Of a stretch of DNA of 37,121 nucleotides, positions 1-9,590 are shown in pieces; position 1 is the stretch's first letter, and each line of letters opens with the position of its first letter. The notes beneath the pieces were generated by a model that did no database searches, had not been told where the DNA came from, and was given only the letters and a program-made list of their open reading frames with translations. The position numbers and the translations under genes are program-made. Source of the DNA: an uncultured Bulleidia sp. (GTDB lineage Bacteria > Bacillota_I > Bacilli_A > Erysipelotrichales > Erysipelotrichaceae); contig CAKVBD010000021.1 of NCBI GenBank assembly GCA_934725105.1, positions 1 through 37,121 on the forward strand, written 5' to 3'.

Positions 1-770
1 TGAAACTGAATGGTTTTGATATTCTTGTTATCTGTTAAAAAAACTTTCAATGCCATTGGAAGTACTTCAGCATTTGTTGCACCGGCTAAAGATAAGCAAT
101 TATCTTTTCGAAAATCAATGTGATTCATACGAAGTAGGCTCATATAGGAAAGAAGATCAATGGCAGCCTCAAATACATGTAACGTATCACTTTCAGGATT
201 TTTGAAAGAAAAACTGTATGCTTTGTCACTTCCAGACGCATCTTGTTTGAAGTTGCCTGTGATAGAACGCTTAAATGCATATGCTGGTCTTGTTCCATCG
301 TAGCCAACAAAGACAACATTATGAAACTTCTTATCCTGGTAGATTTGTTCTTTGCTGATGAAGTAAGCAACAACATCTTTATCAATCTTTCTCTCTTTAC
401 AGAGATAACGAAATACTTCAAAATTGTTGTCATCTTTTTCAGGGAGAGTAAATGTATTTTTTGAAATTGATTTATCTGATTCATGCGCTATCATTGGTGT
501 CGATTTTATGGTGTCCATAATGATATGACATGCATCAAGAAAACTGTATCCTTCTACGCAAACAAAATAATCTATAGCAGAAAACCCTTTAATTCCCTTA
601 GACCACCAACTCCAGCCACGTGGAGAAATATGAAGTGAATCATGTTCCTTTGTACAATAAACATCTTTTGAAAGATGGACAAGTATATCTGGATTATAGT
701 TACTCAGATAGTCATAGGCAGATATTTTGCGGATATTTACTAACTGTTTTTTAGGAATGTATCGGCTCAT
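1..770 (-). CDS. DUF3991 / TOPRIM domain protein of a conjugative element (partial, 3' end outside window)
   Basis: Read on the minus strand from an ATG at 770 preceded by AAGGAG, this frame stays open to the window edge, so the C-terminus is missing. The first ~95 residues match the DUF3991 pattern (TKEHDSLHISPRGWSWW, then GIKGFSAIDYF), a primase-like zinc-finger-derived region. Residues ~185-250 resemble a TOPRIM fold: the acidic segment VFEAAIDLLSY is followed by LSLAGATNAE. This domain pair is common on Firmicutes conjugative elements and is thought to act in DNA processing or priming after transfer; that role is inferred from the family. Its ATG overlaps the TGA of the ArdC-like gene (ATGA), so the two are probably translationally coupled. 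Confidence 0.82.
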   Translation of the reverse strand, partial: MSRYIPKKQLVNIRKISAYDYLSNYNPDILVHLSKDVYCTKEHDSLHISPRGWSWWSKGIKGFSAIDYFVCVEGYSFLDACHIIMDTIKSTPMIAHESDKSISKNTFTLPEKDDNNFEVFRYLCKERKIDKDVVAYFISKEQIYQDKKFHNVVFVGYDGTRPAYAFKRSITGNFKQDASGSDKAYSFSFKNPESDTLHVFEAAIDLLSYMSLLRMNHIDFRKDNCLSLAGATNAEVLPMALKVFLTDNKNIKTIQF

Positions 771-2125
771 CGTTCTTGCTCCTTGTTTTTTGGAGACATA
801 GAAGCAATGCCATGCTCTTTGCAGAAAGAACGAATTTTCTGAAGATTTTCAGATGTTTTTAATACTGCTTCTTCAGTATGAATTTCTGAGACTTTGAAAT
901 GATTGTCTTTAATATTTGACAGCCAGTCTTTCATAAATATATTGAGATCAGATTGTAAATCAGGATCATGTTCTACAGTCTGATAAATACCTAACGTATC
1001 TTGCTGATAGGTTTGAGGATATACTCTTTGTTTTTTGTTATCTACAATCATTTCTACATCTGGATCTGCCATTAGGTCACCATTCATGACGTAGTTCTGT
1101 GACATTGCAATACGATTATCACCAATATTTTCAATGTTCAGATCCATAAATCCGCTCTTTTGATATTTGATATACATTGCTTCTCCTGTAAGAATAGGTG
1201 AAGCAATGGTTTTTAAAGCTTCATAGTTTTCCATTTCCAATACTTTATCCTGGAATACTGGTTCTATAGTTTGGATTATCGCGTGTGCTTCATTTTTGAT
1301 ATTGCTGAGAATTGTTTTTAGCTTTGAAGTATCCTCTTGTGCATAGGAACCAATATATCCAAAAGAATAATCGGAAGTATCAATGTTGAAATGATCACAT
1401 ATGACAAATGCTAACGATTCTGCTTCGATTTCTTTTTGATCTACTGTCTTATTGGAATCTTTGTGTAAGCGAGAATGAGCATATTCATGAACAAGCGTCT
1501 TGGCAATTTGCATATTCTCCATGGTCTTGTTAATAACAATAGAGTCAGTTGAAGGAGTGTAGAAGCCTTTTACTCCGGATTTAAACAAAGGTTCTTCTTC
1601 TGGTGATTTAAATGTAATTGGAATTGTGCTTATTTCTTGAATGGATTCAATCAAAGCAACAATTTCTTTGGAAGATCCTCGTAAATCATGAATCATTTCT
1701 GGTATCGGCTCTCCAGATGTCTGTGCAATATCAAATACTTTTGCAGTTTTGAAATGGAGAACTTTCTCTTCTTTTGTTTCTTTGATTGGCTTACCCGAAT
1801 CGTCCAGGAGGATATTCCCATTTTCATCTTTTTTATCAACTTCATGAGTGATAAAAGATTGACAGGGAGCCAGAATCAGCATTGCTTTTTCACCTTTGTT
1901 GACTTGTCTGTTGAAATTTGTTTTCCATGCTTGATACCCTGCAACCAAAGAAGCATTCGGACGTTGTGAAAGAATTAAAATTGTATTGTTCAAAGAATAC
2001 GCATGAAACTTTGACAGGAATGATAGATATTTTTTGTAGTTATCTGAATCTAAAAAAGAACGAACACCATTTTCAATCAATTCAAATGCTTTATTAATTT
2101 CTTCGTTGCTTTTATTTATCGCCAT
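767..2125 (-). CDS. ArdC-like antirestriction protein: ssDNA-binding N-domain, HExxH zinc-peptidase domain, DUF6908 C-domain
   Basis: 452 residues. Residues ~5-140 have the ArdC N-terminal pattern (YLSFLSKFHAYSLNNTILI, then VAGYQAWKTNFNRQV), a domain that binds single-stranded DNA in ArdC. HEYAH at 213-217 with the acidic EIEAE around 232-236 forms an ImmA/IrrE-like zinc-metallopeptidase site. Residues ~305-430 (SGFMDLNIENIG, NGDLMADPDVEM, TYQQDTLGIYQ) look like DUF6908. ArdC proteins protect incoming plasmid DNA from restriction, so a role in establishment in a new host is likely. The start ATG lies four bases past the TGA of the DUF5688 gene with GGAG 11 bases upstream, and the stop overlaps the next start. 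All three genes read as one operon. Confidence 0.82.
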   Translation of the reverse strand: MAINKSNEEINKAFELIENGVRSFLDSDNYKKYLSFLSKFHAYSLNNTILILSQRPNASLVAGYQAWKTNFNRQVNKGEKAMLILAPCQSFITHEVDKKDENGNILLDDSGKPIKETKEEKVLHFKTAKVFDIAQTSGEPIPEMIHDLRGSSKEIVALIESIQEISTIPITFKSPEEEPLFKSGVKGFYTPSTDSIVINKTMENMQIAKTLVHEYAHSRLHKDSNKTVDQKEIEAESLAFVICDHFNIDTSDYSFGYIGSYAQEDTSKLKTILSNIKNEAHAIIQTIEPVFQDKVLEMENYEALKTIASPILTGEAMYIKYQKSGFMDLNIENIGDNRIAMSQNYVMNGDLMADPDVEMIVDNKKQRVYPQTYQQDTLGIYQTVEHDPDLQSDLNIFMKDWLSNIKDNHFKVSEIHTEEAVLKTSENLQKIRSFCKEHGIASMSPKNKEQER

Positions 2126-2128
2126 AAT

Positions 2129-3088
2129 TCAGTGCTCCATTGATGCGTGTTTCTTCGAAATTTCTTGCTCATGTTTTCGTGAAGGCATAAGCATTCTGGT
2201 ATCTTTGTTGTAATAGAGAACTGTATCACTGAGAAAATCTTTAGGATCTACAACTGTACGGTTTGCGTTATGCACCATTTCTTCTAATCGATGGGGCTCT
2301 ATTCCTGCTGATTCAGGAACTACTATTAATTCATGAATAGATGAAGGCAAAACATAGTAGTTATCTTTTACTTCTTCAGAAATATGTTTTAATGTTTCCG
2401 GATAAAATAGTACAGCAGCATCATTCAGTTTCTGTGATCCAGTGCAGACATACATTGGAACAGGGGATGGAAGCCCTAGCATATCTCCTAAAGGAATAAT
2501 TGAAAGTGGAGATCTGTTCTGACAGACATCAATTGCCGTTTTAAATAGATCAAGTTCTGAAAGATTCCATGTTTTTAGATATTCATTTGTAACAGGAAAA
2601 GAAGATATTGAGGTTTCTGTTTGATCCAAACGAATGTGGAAAGTTGCAGAGAGATTAAGCATGTCAAAATGTGGTTTGTTTAAGAGATATTCTGCAGCTA
2701 CTTGTTTATCACATACTTTGATAAATAGATTTGGTTTTATATCTTCAAAAGAATCTAAGTGGGCCAAAGTGTGCATTGCATCATTTGTGAAGGATATTCC
2801 ACCAGAGGAAACGTAGTCTGTTAAATGATGGAGCACTTCTTCCATTGGTAAAATATTGTTTTCCAGAATGGCATATGCTTGGTTTAAATTAATGATTGGA
2901 TGGGAATGATTTGTAGTATCACCATTTTTAATCACCAGTCCTTCATAAGAATTATTGGCATGGGTAATAGTTTGAACATCAACAGTACAATTTTGGAACT
3001 GTTCTGGTAAATATTGAAGAATGTTGTCTTTTACATAGGTTTTAAACTCCTCATATGTAGGAGTGGTATATATTTTAAATGTAGACAT
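2129..3088 (-). CDS. DUF5688 family protein of a conjugative element
   Basis: 319 residues, soluble, with no signal peptide or membrane segment. The sequence fits DUF5688, a family of unknown biochemical function found almost entirely on Firmicutes integrative conjugative elements. Recognisable parts are an N-terminal section with SYEGLVIKNG and a C-terminal section with PMYVCTGSQKLNDAAVLFYP, LPSSIHELIVVPE and ending in FLSDTVLYYNKDTRML. It is the first gene after the hairpin at 3115-3147 and is followed after three bases by the ArdC-like gene, so it probably heads the DUF5688-ArdC-TOPRIM group. AAAGGAAAAG upstream of the ATG is a good ribosome site. I cannot assign a reaction. Confidence 0.75.
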   Translation of the reverse strand: MSTFKIYTTPTYEEFKTYVKDNILQYLPEQFQNCTVDVQTITHANNSYEGLVIKNGDTTNHSHPIINLNQAYAILENNILPMEEVLHHLTDYVSSGGISFTNDAMHTLAHLDSFEDIKPNLFIKVCDKQVAAEYLLNKPHFDMLNLSATFHIRLDQTETSISSFPVTNEYLKTWNLSELDLFKTAIDVCQNRSPLSIIPLGDMLGLPSPVPMYVCTGSQKLNDAAVLFYPETLKHISEEVKDNYYVLPSSIHELIVVPESAGIEPHRLEEMVHNANRTVVDPKDFLSDTVLYYNKDTRMLMPSRKHEQEISKKHASMEH

Positions 3089-3114
3089 TACTTTTCCTTT
3101 CTTTATAAGTGAGA

Positions 3115-3147
3115 AAAGTCCATATCTGATTTATAGATATGGACTTT
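3115..3147 (-). terminator. Hairpin terminator after the Cna_B protein gene
   Basis: Two perfect 13-base arms (3115-3127 and 3135-3147) with a 7-base loop. On the minus strand the hairpin begins 9 bases after the stop of the large surface-protein gene and is followed by TTTTCTC. It should end or attenuate that transcript before the DUF5688 gene, whose ribosome site begins about 20 bases later. The T-run is short, so some read-through is plausible. Confidence 0.75.
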
Positions 3148-3155
3148 AGTAAATG

Positions 3156-6100
3156 TTATTTTGCGAATCGTTTCCGAATTAAGAAACTTATCAGTCCAAT
3201 AGAGGCAATGAGACCTACTGAATATGCAGGAATATGAGTCTGTACGCCTGTCTGAACAGAAGGAATCTGTTTATCTTTAACGGAAATCTTAATTGGATTA
3301 TTCGATGCAAAGTCATAATCTTCAGATAATTGAACTTCGAACTTGTCAGTATTGAGCTGATAGTGAGATGGCGCTTTCGTTTCTTTTAGATAATAACCGG
3401 AAGTGTCACCATTATATTCAACATGAAATGTAACTTGGCCATTCTTATCAGTTGTATTTACACAAGCTTTACCGTTTGTATCTTTTGCAATTTGATTATC
3501 CTTGGTATAGAGGGTGAATTCTGCACCTTCTAATTTTTTGCTTTCATCATCAGAATCGACCTTTAAAGCTGAAACATAGTAATTCTTTCTGATATCTGTT
3601 CCGACAATTACCTGACGCTGGTCTTGCGTACCGGTAACTGTAAATGGAATATCTTCCATCGTATTAAATCCAAATGGTGTTTCTGTTTCTCTTAGGATGT
3701 ACCAGACGTTACCTGATTCTTCATTGCTGCCTTTTACATAAGATGAAATATCTTCATATCTGTCATTTGTAATCCAGTTATGAACAGATACTGGATTTCC
3801 TTCAGCATCTGATACAGGTACGATCGTTCCATCTTCCTTTTCTGTTGCTTCAAGGATGGAAAGATGTGCTCCTTTAACTGGATTTCCATGATTGTCTAAT
3901 TTTGTGATGGCAATAGAAGTTGCGATATCTTCCATCGTGATGGTAGTTACATCTGCTTTCCCATACTTTGGAACAGTAAACTGGAGTGAAGTTGCCTTAT
4001 AAACACCAGCAACATATTCAGATTCGACAAGTTTATAGGTATGTTCTGCAGTCAGCTTTTTATCTAACAGGAACGGTTGATCTTCTGTTACTCCATTGTT
4101 TGGGAGTTCGATTTCTATAGGATTCTTCAAATCAGAAATATCTGTCAATTTTAAAGTGACACCTTTTACATAGTTTCCATTATCATCTACTTTTGCAATC
4201 TGATAGCGAATAGGGGAGTCGACCATTTCGTATGCTACATTGATCTTTTCATCGGTTACTGTAAATGTATAATCTTCCGCATAGTAATATCCTACTAGAT
4301 CAGGACTGTAGTTTTCATGCCATGTATAGGTTCTTCCTTCTTCAAGATTGTTGACAGGATGCGGTGTATCAGTAGATGTCCATGTATCTACAACATTGCC
4401 ATCTTCATCAGTGATGGTGATGTTTGCTCCTGGAAGTTCATTACCTTCTCCATCAGTTTTATCAATGGTTACAACTTTATCAATCATTGTTTCTTCAGTA
4501 ACTGAACCATCTTCATGAACCGTGAAATGCAAATCGGAAGCTTTGACATAGCCAAGTGGTGAAAGATCTTCATGAAGGATATAGCTTTCTCCAATTTTCA
4601 ATCCTTCTACACGGAAGTCCTTTCCTTCTTCAGAAGTCCATTCCACAATTGTGTTATCTGAAGAATCTGTAAGGCTCATCTTTGCACCACCGATTTCCTT
4701 GCCAGCAACATCCGTTTTCTTGAAAATGACTTTTGTTGTATCATTACCTATCTTTTCTGTGACAGGATAAACCGCTTTTTCTGTATTTCCATTTTCCTGC
4801 TTGAATTCTACTTCAATTGGGGCAGATGGAATGATTCCATCAGGTACAGTTGTTTCTGTTAATGTATATTTTCCTAATGGAAGGTTATCAACGCTTGCCT
4901 TTCCATCCTTATCAACAAAAATTTCTCCGACGGTTTCATATCTGGAAGAATTGATGCCATCAACATATTGAGCATCAGCATCTGCAATTCTTACTGCAGG
5001 CTGACCTGCCTTAACAAGTACTTCCCCATTTGCTGGATCTAAAACATCTTCAGCAGCTGTTAAAGTAAATCCAATTCCTGAAAGATCTTCATGATTGATA
5101 AATGTTTTGTCTGAAGGCCATGTGGACACATCCTTATCGATAATAAGCTTTCCTGTAATCTGATCATTGTTTACGGGAATTGTGATGAAGTTTTCACCAT
5201 ACTCATCTACTTCTGTAATGGCTGATTCCTTTACTTCAAATGGAATATCTTCAGAAGTCACAAAACCTTCAGGTGTCTTTACTTCTGTTAATGTATACTT
5301 TCCAGCTTCTAATCCTAAGGCTGTATACGCTGTAGCCTTATCATCAGCATCTGGATTTTCAGACACAAAAGTACCTGTATCTACAGTGATTTTTTTGCCG
5401 TTTTCCGCATCTACTACCATCTTTTTGGTAACAGTTGTGAAAGTGTCGTATGTTTTATTTCCTACTTTCTGTGTGAGGTAATTTCCATTGGAATCCTTGA
5501 TTTTAAAAGAAGCGTTGTTTAATGTGATCAGTTCACCGGTTTGTGTAGCAACCTTGACCATTTTTATCTTGTAAAGCATAGGAAGGTTAGTTACATAGAA
5601 ATGAATTGGATCCTGATGTTCTTTTGTTACCTTAAAAGTTGTACCTTCATATGTGGTTACATTTCCTTCAAAGTTTTGAACACTGTCTGTATGAGAAGTC
5701 TGATAGATATAGTATTCTCCATAGGCAAGATCTCTTGAATAAGCCATGCCACTGTTGTTTGTAGTGAGGACATCGTATTCTTTCTTGGAGAAGAGAATAG
5801 TTCCATCATCATTCAAGATATCATTTGAATCATCTGGCGTTACATGATCTTTCTCATTTGGCTTTTCATGGAAGATTGCTTCATATGCTGCGGCAAAATC
5901 GCCATTGAATTTCTCATCCACTGTCTTTTTTAATAATGCAGTAAACTCTATTCCAGCTTCTGGCTTGGAAGTTGTAGAATGACCGTTGTTTGAAGAATTA
6001 ATCATTTTCAGAAGATCGAAAGTGCCTGTATAGACATCGTTATAGATGTTTGTTTTCAGCTCTTTAATTTCTTGATCAGTATCGATTGTAAAATCAGTTT

Positions 6101-8219
6101 CAGTAATAGAATTACCATCCGTTGCATATCCTGCTGGTGGAATAACTTCTTCTACATGATAGGTAGAAAATGGAAGGGCATTTGCTGTAGTTTCAAAGAA
6201 GCCATTTGCATCCGTTGTGAATGTACCATCCTGTGTATTGGCAGTACCTGTTGTTGCAAATGATTGTGGAAGTTTAATCGCCGCACCATTACCAAAGAGT
6301 TCATCATCTGTTACTAGACCATCTCCATTACTGTCAATCCAGACTGGATTTGTTCCGGTATTGATGATGCGGAATGTAGTAGTCAGATCTGTATCACCCT
6401 GTGCATAAGTAACAGTATCTGTATCATTTTTTTGAATGTTGAATCCTCCACGGATTGGCTTTTCTGTAAAAGAATTGTCTGTATCATAAGTCAGATCTAC
6501 TATTTGACCATTTTCTGTGATTTCAAATGTCTGCTCAGTGGTGCCTGCATTCAAATAACCTGTAGGTGGAGTGCTCTCACGAATTGTGTATTTTCCTACT
6601 TGAAGTGCATCGGGTGCAGATTCGTATTTTCCATATTCATCTAAAGAAAATTCGAAGATTACAGAACCTTGCTGGAATGTTTCAGATCCATTTCCGACAG
6701 AATAGGAATTTTCGTTGATTACCTGGTAGGTAGTACCTAAGAAAGTTCCATTTCCCTGAGGCGTAATTAACTTTGTTTCATCATCGATTTTTGAAACTTT
6801 AAAACCACCTTTGTTTGGTTTTTCGGAAACGGTATACTCATTACCTCCACGGAGGTTGGCAAGATCACCCTTTTCGTTGAGCATGATGTGCATGATGACT
6901 TTTCCATCTTTTTGATTCAGGTGGATCTTTCCTGCATAGAAGTTATTTGTGATGGAATAGATATCTCGATCAACACCATTTTCATCTGTGTACTTTGCAT
7001 CAGGCACCTTTGTTTCTTCAACGGTAATCGTTCCTACAGGAATTGTTGCAAACTTTCCTACATAGAATAACGGATCACTTCCATCAACTAGATAATCTTC
7101 ACTTAGCATTGCACCATAACGATTGTTGTCATATTTTGTTGCGACAATCCAGGATCTTGTTGGTTTGGCTGGAAGATCTTCAAGGTTGGCGTACTGATCA
7201 TCATAGTAATTGATGGTAAATTGAGCACCGGATAATGGTGCTGTATTTTCATCTGTTACAGGAATATCTTCACTGACCTTTACAAGAGTGATAAGGAAAG
7301 GGTCATTTCCTGGTTGATCTGTGAAATTCAGATTCACTGTATCGGAATCTCCAATATTGAATGCACGAGAAGTGGAATCCAGATAGTATCCTTTTGGAGC
7401 AGTCAGTTCTCTGTACCACAGTTGTTTTGCATCCTGAGATACCTTGAAACTTGTGGATGCTTTTCCATTTGTGTCTGTTGTCAGCTGACCGACAGCATTC
7501 ACATTGTTATCAGCATCAGATTGAGATTTATAAATGCCATAGACAGCATCATTCAAAGAATAAGCGTGAACACAGGTATCTGTAATGGATGTGTTTCCAG
7601 ATGCTTTAGAAGCATTAATCGTAATATTTCTGTCGGATGGTAAATGGTAAATACGAATATATGTTCCATCTTTGTGGCCTGCAGGAACATAAAGATGTCC
7701 ATTTACAGCTGTAGTTAATCCTTGAACAGTTACACCCTGATAAACTGCACTGACCATTGTATTGTTGTCAGCTAGAACACCCATATGTTGTGAAGAAGCA
7801 GGAGAATAGCTGCTGTCTGCATAAAACATAATGATGTCGCCTTTGTTAGCTGGAAGTGAGCTGATGTTTCCAAGTGTTCCATCGCTCCATGTAACACCAT
7901 TGGTACTTTGAAGATCATTGCACCATGCTACTGTCGTCCAGCGTGCATCGTAGGGAGTGTCATCAATTCCAGTTATGTGATACAGATAATCTACAAAACC
8001 TGAACAGTCAAAACTGTTAGGACCAAGTCTGTTTGCGGTGCTATATGGAGAGCCTACAAGTCCTGCTCCTGCATCAAAAGTTGAAGCATAACTGCCCGAA
8101 GCATTGATGGCATTTACTTCTGTGATCAACGACGTAGCTAAAGGTGTCGAGACAATCGAGCCGATCGTTACCAAGGCAGTGAGAAGAACATTTTTTATTC
8201 GTCTTATTATTTTCTTCAT
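3156..8219 (-). CDS. Giant cell-surface protein: NlpC/P60 peptidase plus about 12 Cna_B/SpaA repeats
   Basis: 1687 residues. A signal peptide (KKIIRRIKN, then a hydrophobic run to about residue 37) is followed by an NlpC/P60 domain at ~48-195 with catalytic Cys72 in FDCSGF and His145 in SQHMGVLA. From ~197 to ~1640 I count about 12 Cna_B/SpaA-type beta domains, most with the conserved glutamate of self-made isopeptide bonds, as in WYRELTAPKGY, TIRESTPPTGY, TLTEVKTPEGF and YLKETKAPSHY. The end is an anchor: PSVQTGVQTH, a hydrophobic span, then RKRFAK. The anchor motif is not LPxTG; a VQTG-type sorting signal is my reading. Expected role: wall-attached adhesin or stalk for mating contact, with a domain able to cut peptidoglycan peptides. 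The ATG is preceded by AAAGGA. Repeats diverge strongly, so they are not recent duplications. Confidence 0.88.
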   Translation of the reverse strand: MKKIIRRIKNVLLTALVTIGSIVSTPLATSLITEVNAINASGSYASTFDAGAGLVGSPYSTANRLGPNSFDCSGFVDYLYHITGIDDTPYDARWTTVAWCNDLQSTNGVTWSDGTLGNISSLPANKGDIIMFYADSSYSPASSQHMGVLADNNTMVSAVYQGVTVQGLTTAVNGHLYVPAGHKDGTYIRIYHLPSDRNITINASKASGNTSITDTCVHAYSLNDAVYGIYKSQSDADNNVNAVGQLTTDTNGKASTSFKVSQDAKQLWYRELTAPKGYYLDSTSRAFNIGDSDTVNLNFTDQPGNDPFLITLVKVSEDIPVTDENTAPLSGAQFTINYYDDQYANLEDLPAKPTRSWIVATKYDNNRYGAMLSEDYLVDGSDPLFYVGKFATIPVGTITVEETKVPDAKYTDENGVDRDIYSITNNFYAGKIHLNQKDGKVIMHIMLNEKGDLANLRGGNEYTVSEKPNKGGFKVSKIDDETKLITPQGNGTFLGTTYQVINENSYSVGNGSETFQQGSVIFEFSLDEYGKYESAPDALQVGKYTIRESTPPTGYLNAGTTEQTFEITENGQIVDLTYDTDNSFTEKPIRGGFNIQKNDTDTVTYAQGDTDLTTTFRIINTGTNPVWIDSNGDGLVTDDELFGNGAAIKLPQSFATTGTANTQDGTFTTDANGFFETTANALPFSTYHVEEVIPPAGYATDGNSITETDFTIDTDQEIKELKTNIYNDVYTGTFDLLKMINSSNNGHSTTSKPEAGIEFTALLKKTVDEKFNGDFAAAYEAIFHEKPNEKDHVTPDDSNDILNDDGTILFSKKEYDVLTTNNSGMAYSRDLAYGEYYIYQTSHTDSVQNFEGNVTTYEGTTFKVTKEHQDPIHFYVTNLPMLYKIKMVKVATQTGELITLNNASFKIKDSNGNYLTQKVGNKTYDTFTTVTKKMVVDAENGKKITVDTGTFVSENPDADDKATAYTALGLEAGKYTLTEVKTPEGFVTSEDIPFEVKESAITEVDEYGENFITIPVNNDQITGKLIIDKDVSTWPSDKTFINHEDLSGIGFTLTAAEDVLDPANGEVLVKAGQPAVRIADADAQYVDGINSSRYETVGEIFVDKDGKASVDNLPLGKYTLTETTVPDGIIPSAPIEVEFKQENGNTEKAVYPVTEKIGNDTTKVIFKKTDVAGKEIGGAKMSLTDSSDNTIVEWTSEEGKDFRVEGLKIGESYILHEDLSPLGYVKASDLHFTVHEDGSVTEETMIDKVVTIDKTDGEGNELPGANITITDEDGNVVDTWTSTDTPHPVNNLEEGRTYTWHENYSPDLVGYYYAEDYTFTVTDEKINVAYEMVDSPIRYQIAKVDDNGNYVKGVTLKLTDISDLKNPIEIELPNNGVTEDQPFLLDKKLTAEHTYKLVESEYVAGVYKATSLQFTVPKYGKADVTTITMEDIATSIAITKLDNHGNPVKGAHLSILEATEKEDGTIVPVSDAEGNPVSVHNWITNDRYEDISSYVKGSNEESGNVWYILRETETPFGFNTMEDIPFTVTGTQDQRQVIVGTDIRKNYYVSALKVDSDDESKKLEGAEFTLYTKDNQIAKDTNGKACVNTTDKNGQVTFHVEYNGDTSGYYLKETKAPSHYQLNTDKFEVQLSEDYDFASNNPIKISVKDKQIPSVQTGVQTHIPAYSVGLIASIGLISFLIRKRFAK

Positions 8220-8350
8220 TGTCTTTTTCCTTTCATTAATTTTGTTTTGAAGCGTGAATGAATTACACTTACGAGTCTCTGATTCGTTCCATACTTTCCC
8301 TCCTACATAGAAAAACTGAGAATGTTCCTCTATGTAAAAATGGATGGAAA

Positions 8351-8381
8351 AAGGATGGTGAAAATAAGTTCGACCATCCTT
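8351..8381 (-). terminator. Terminator after the membrane protein gene
   Basis: Nine-base arms (8351-8359 and 8373-8381) with a 13-base loop. On the minus strand the second arm ends in CCTTTTTCC, giving a short T-run. It lies about 43 bases after the stop at 8424 and before the surface-protein start at 8219, so the two genes probably have separate transcripts. Confidence 0.65.
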
Positions 8382-8423
8382 AAAATGATTTGAAAGGTTT
8401 AGGACTTATTGCTTTTTCAATCG

Positions 8424-9590
8424 TTATTTGCAAACATCTTCATCATATGCTGGTGTGATTATTTCAATTGATGTTTTCGTTTCATAATGTCCTGTTGCTG
8501 GTATGGTATTAGTTACAACAGAATATGTGTGCCCATAATCCTCTTGTTGTTCCATAGAATCAATATGTGCCATCACTTCTTCCTGGGTATTAAAACGTAA
8601 ACCACAACTGCATTGAAGATAGGTTTCTGTTGTTTCAGGTTGATCTTCTACCCATACCTGATAACTTGTTTCTTTGGTAATTGCATCATGATGAACTTTT
8701 GTTACTGTGCAACCAACTGTTTGTTCTTTGCCGTTGTAAGAATCACCACCTGTTACCTGTGCAGAAGAATTGTTGTTAGCAGGCGTATTATTGCTTTTTG
8801 AAATGTTAGTTGAAGTTGATGGATCAGTTGCTCTCTTCAGATCTGTAGTGTTAGTTGTTGATGATTTGGATTTTGTATTTGTGGCATCTTTTTCTGTAGT
8901 TTTCTTATCTTCAACCTTAACTTTTAATTCAAAATCAGCAGAAGTTCCATTTCTTCCTACGACATGATATTTCACAGAATAAGAACCAGCTTTTTTTGGA
9001 TTGACATTAGAAGTGATGGTATACCATGTAACATCATATGTGCCATCACTTTTTGCTTCAGGTTGCGTTTCTACTAATTCTGCACCACTTGAATTTTTTA
9101 CGAAAGAAGACGGATCAAATTTGTCATCTACTTGAATCGTAATACTTTTACTTTTTAATTCAAATTTTGGAGCATTCTCGTCAATTACTTCAAATTCTGC
9201 TGAAACCTTTTGCGTACTATCATGGTTATTCTCATCAACTACGGTGAACCATACTTCAACAGTACCAATCTTGGAAGTGTCAATTACTTCTGGATAACAA
9301 CTGACTTTTAATCCTTCTTCAATAAATGGTTTCTCCGTTTTCTTTGATTGTTTGTCGCGTGTAATCTGTACAAGGCTTATTGGATCCACAGGTGTTGCAT
9401 TTTCAGAATACGTTATCTGTTTAGTTAAAACTTCAAGACGTATTTCTGTTTCCTTTGGCTGCATTTTAAATGTCACAATGATCCAAGAGATAACAGCAAT
9501 CAAAAATACAACAAGAAGTGCAATATATTTTTTCTTGTTAGATTTCTTTAATATTTTTTTCAGATTCTCAAATATCTTATTTTTCTTCAT
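8424..9590 (-). CDS. Membrane-anchored extracytoplasmic protein with Ig-like domains and a CxC/H/H module
   Basis: 388 residues. A lysine-rich cytoplasmic start is followed by one membrane segment at ~21-41, so most of the protein faces outward. Residues ~48-225 contain two beta-rich, DUF5011/Ig-like sections (IGTVEVWFTVVDENN, then ITIQVDDKFDPSSFV and AGSYSVKYHVVGRNG). Residues ~230-285 are a low-complexity Thr/Ser/Asn linker. The C-terminal ~100 residues carry Cys327, Cys329, His342 and His354 (CSCGLRF, MAHID, YGHTY), spaced like a small zinc finger. I see no sortase signal. It sits between parB and the Cna_B protein on the element, suggesting a surface role linked to conjugation; its function is unknown. 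AGAGAG upstream is a weak ribosome site. Confidence 0.7.
   Translation of the reverse strand: MKKNKIFENLKKILKKSNKKKYIALLVVFLIAVISWIIVTFKMQPKETEIRLEVLTKQITYSENATPVDPISLVQITRDKQSKKTEKPFIEEGLKVSCYPEVIDTSKIGTVEVWFTVVDENNHDSTQKVSAEFEVIDENAPKFELKSKSITIQVDDKFDPSSFVKNSSGAELVETQPEAKSDGTYDVTWYTITSNVNPKKAGSYSVKYHVVGRNGTSADFELKVKVEDKKTTEKDATNTKSKSSTTNTTDLKRATDPSTSTNISKSNNTPANNNSSAQVTGGDSYNGKEQTVGCTVTKVHHDAITKETSYQVWVEDQPETTETYLQCSCGLRFNTQEEVMAHIDSMEQQEDYGHTYSVVTNTIPATGHYETKTSIEIITPAYDEDVCK

Noticed and set aside
140..484. 114-codon minus-strand frame
   Set aside because: It lies inside the better-supported DUF3991/TOPRIM gene in another frame and shows no family pattern.
6072..7643. Several 60-110-codon plus-strand frames opposite the Cna_B protein
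   Set aside because: Cysteine- and isoleucine-rich antisense shadows of a long repetitive gene, without ribosome sites.
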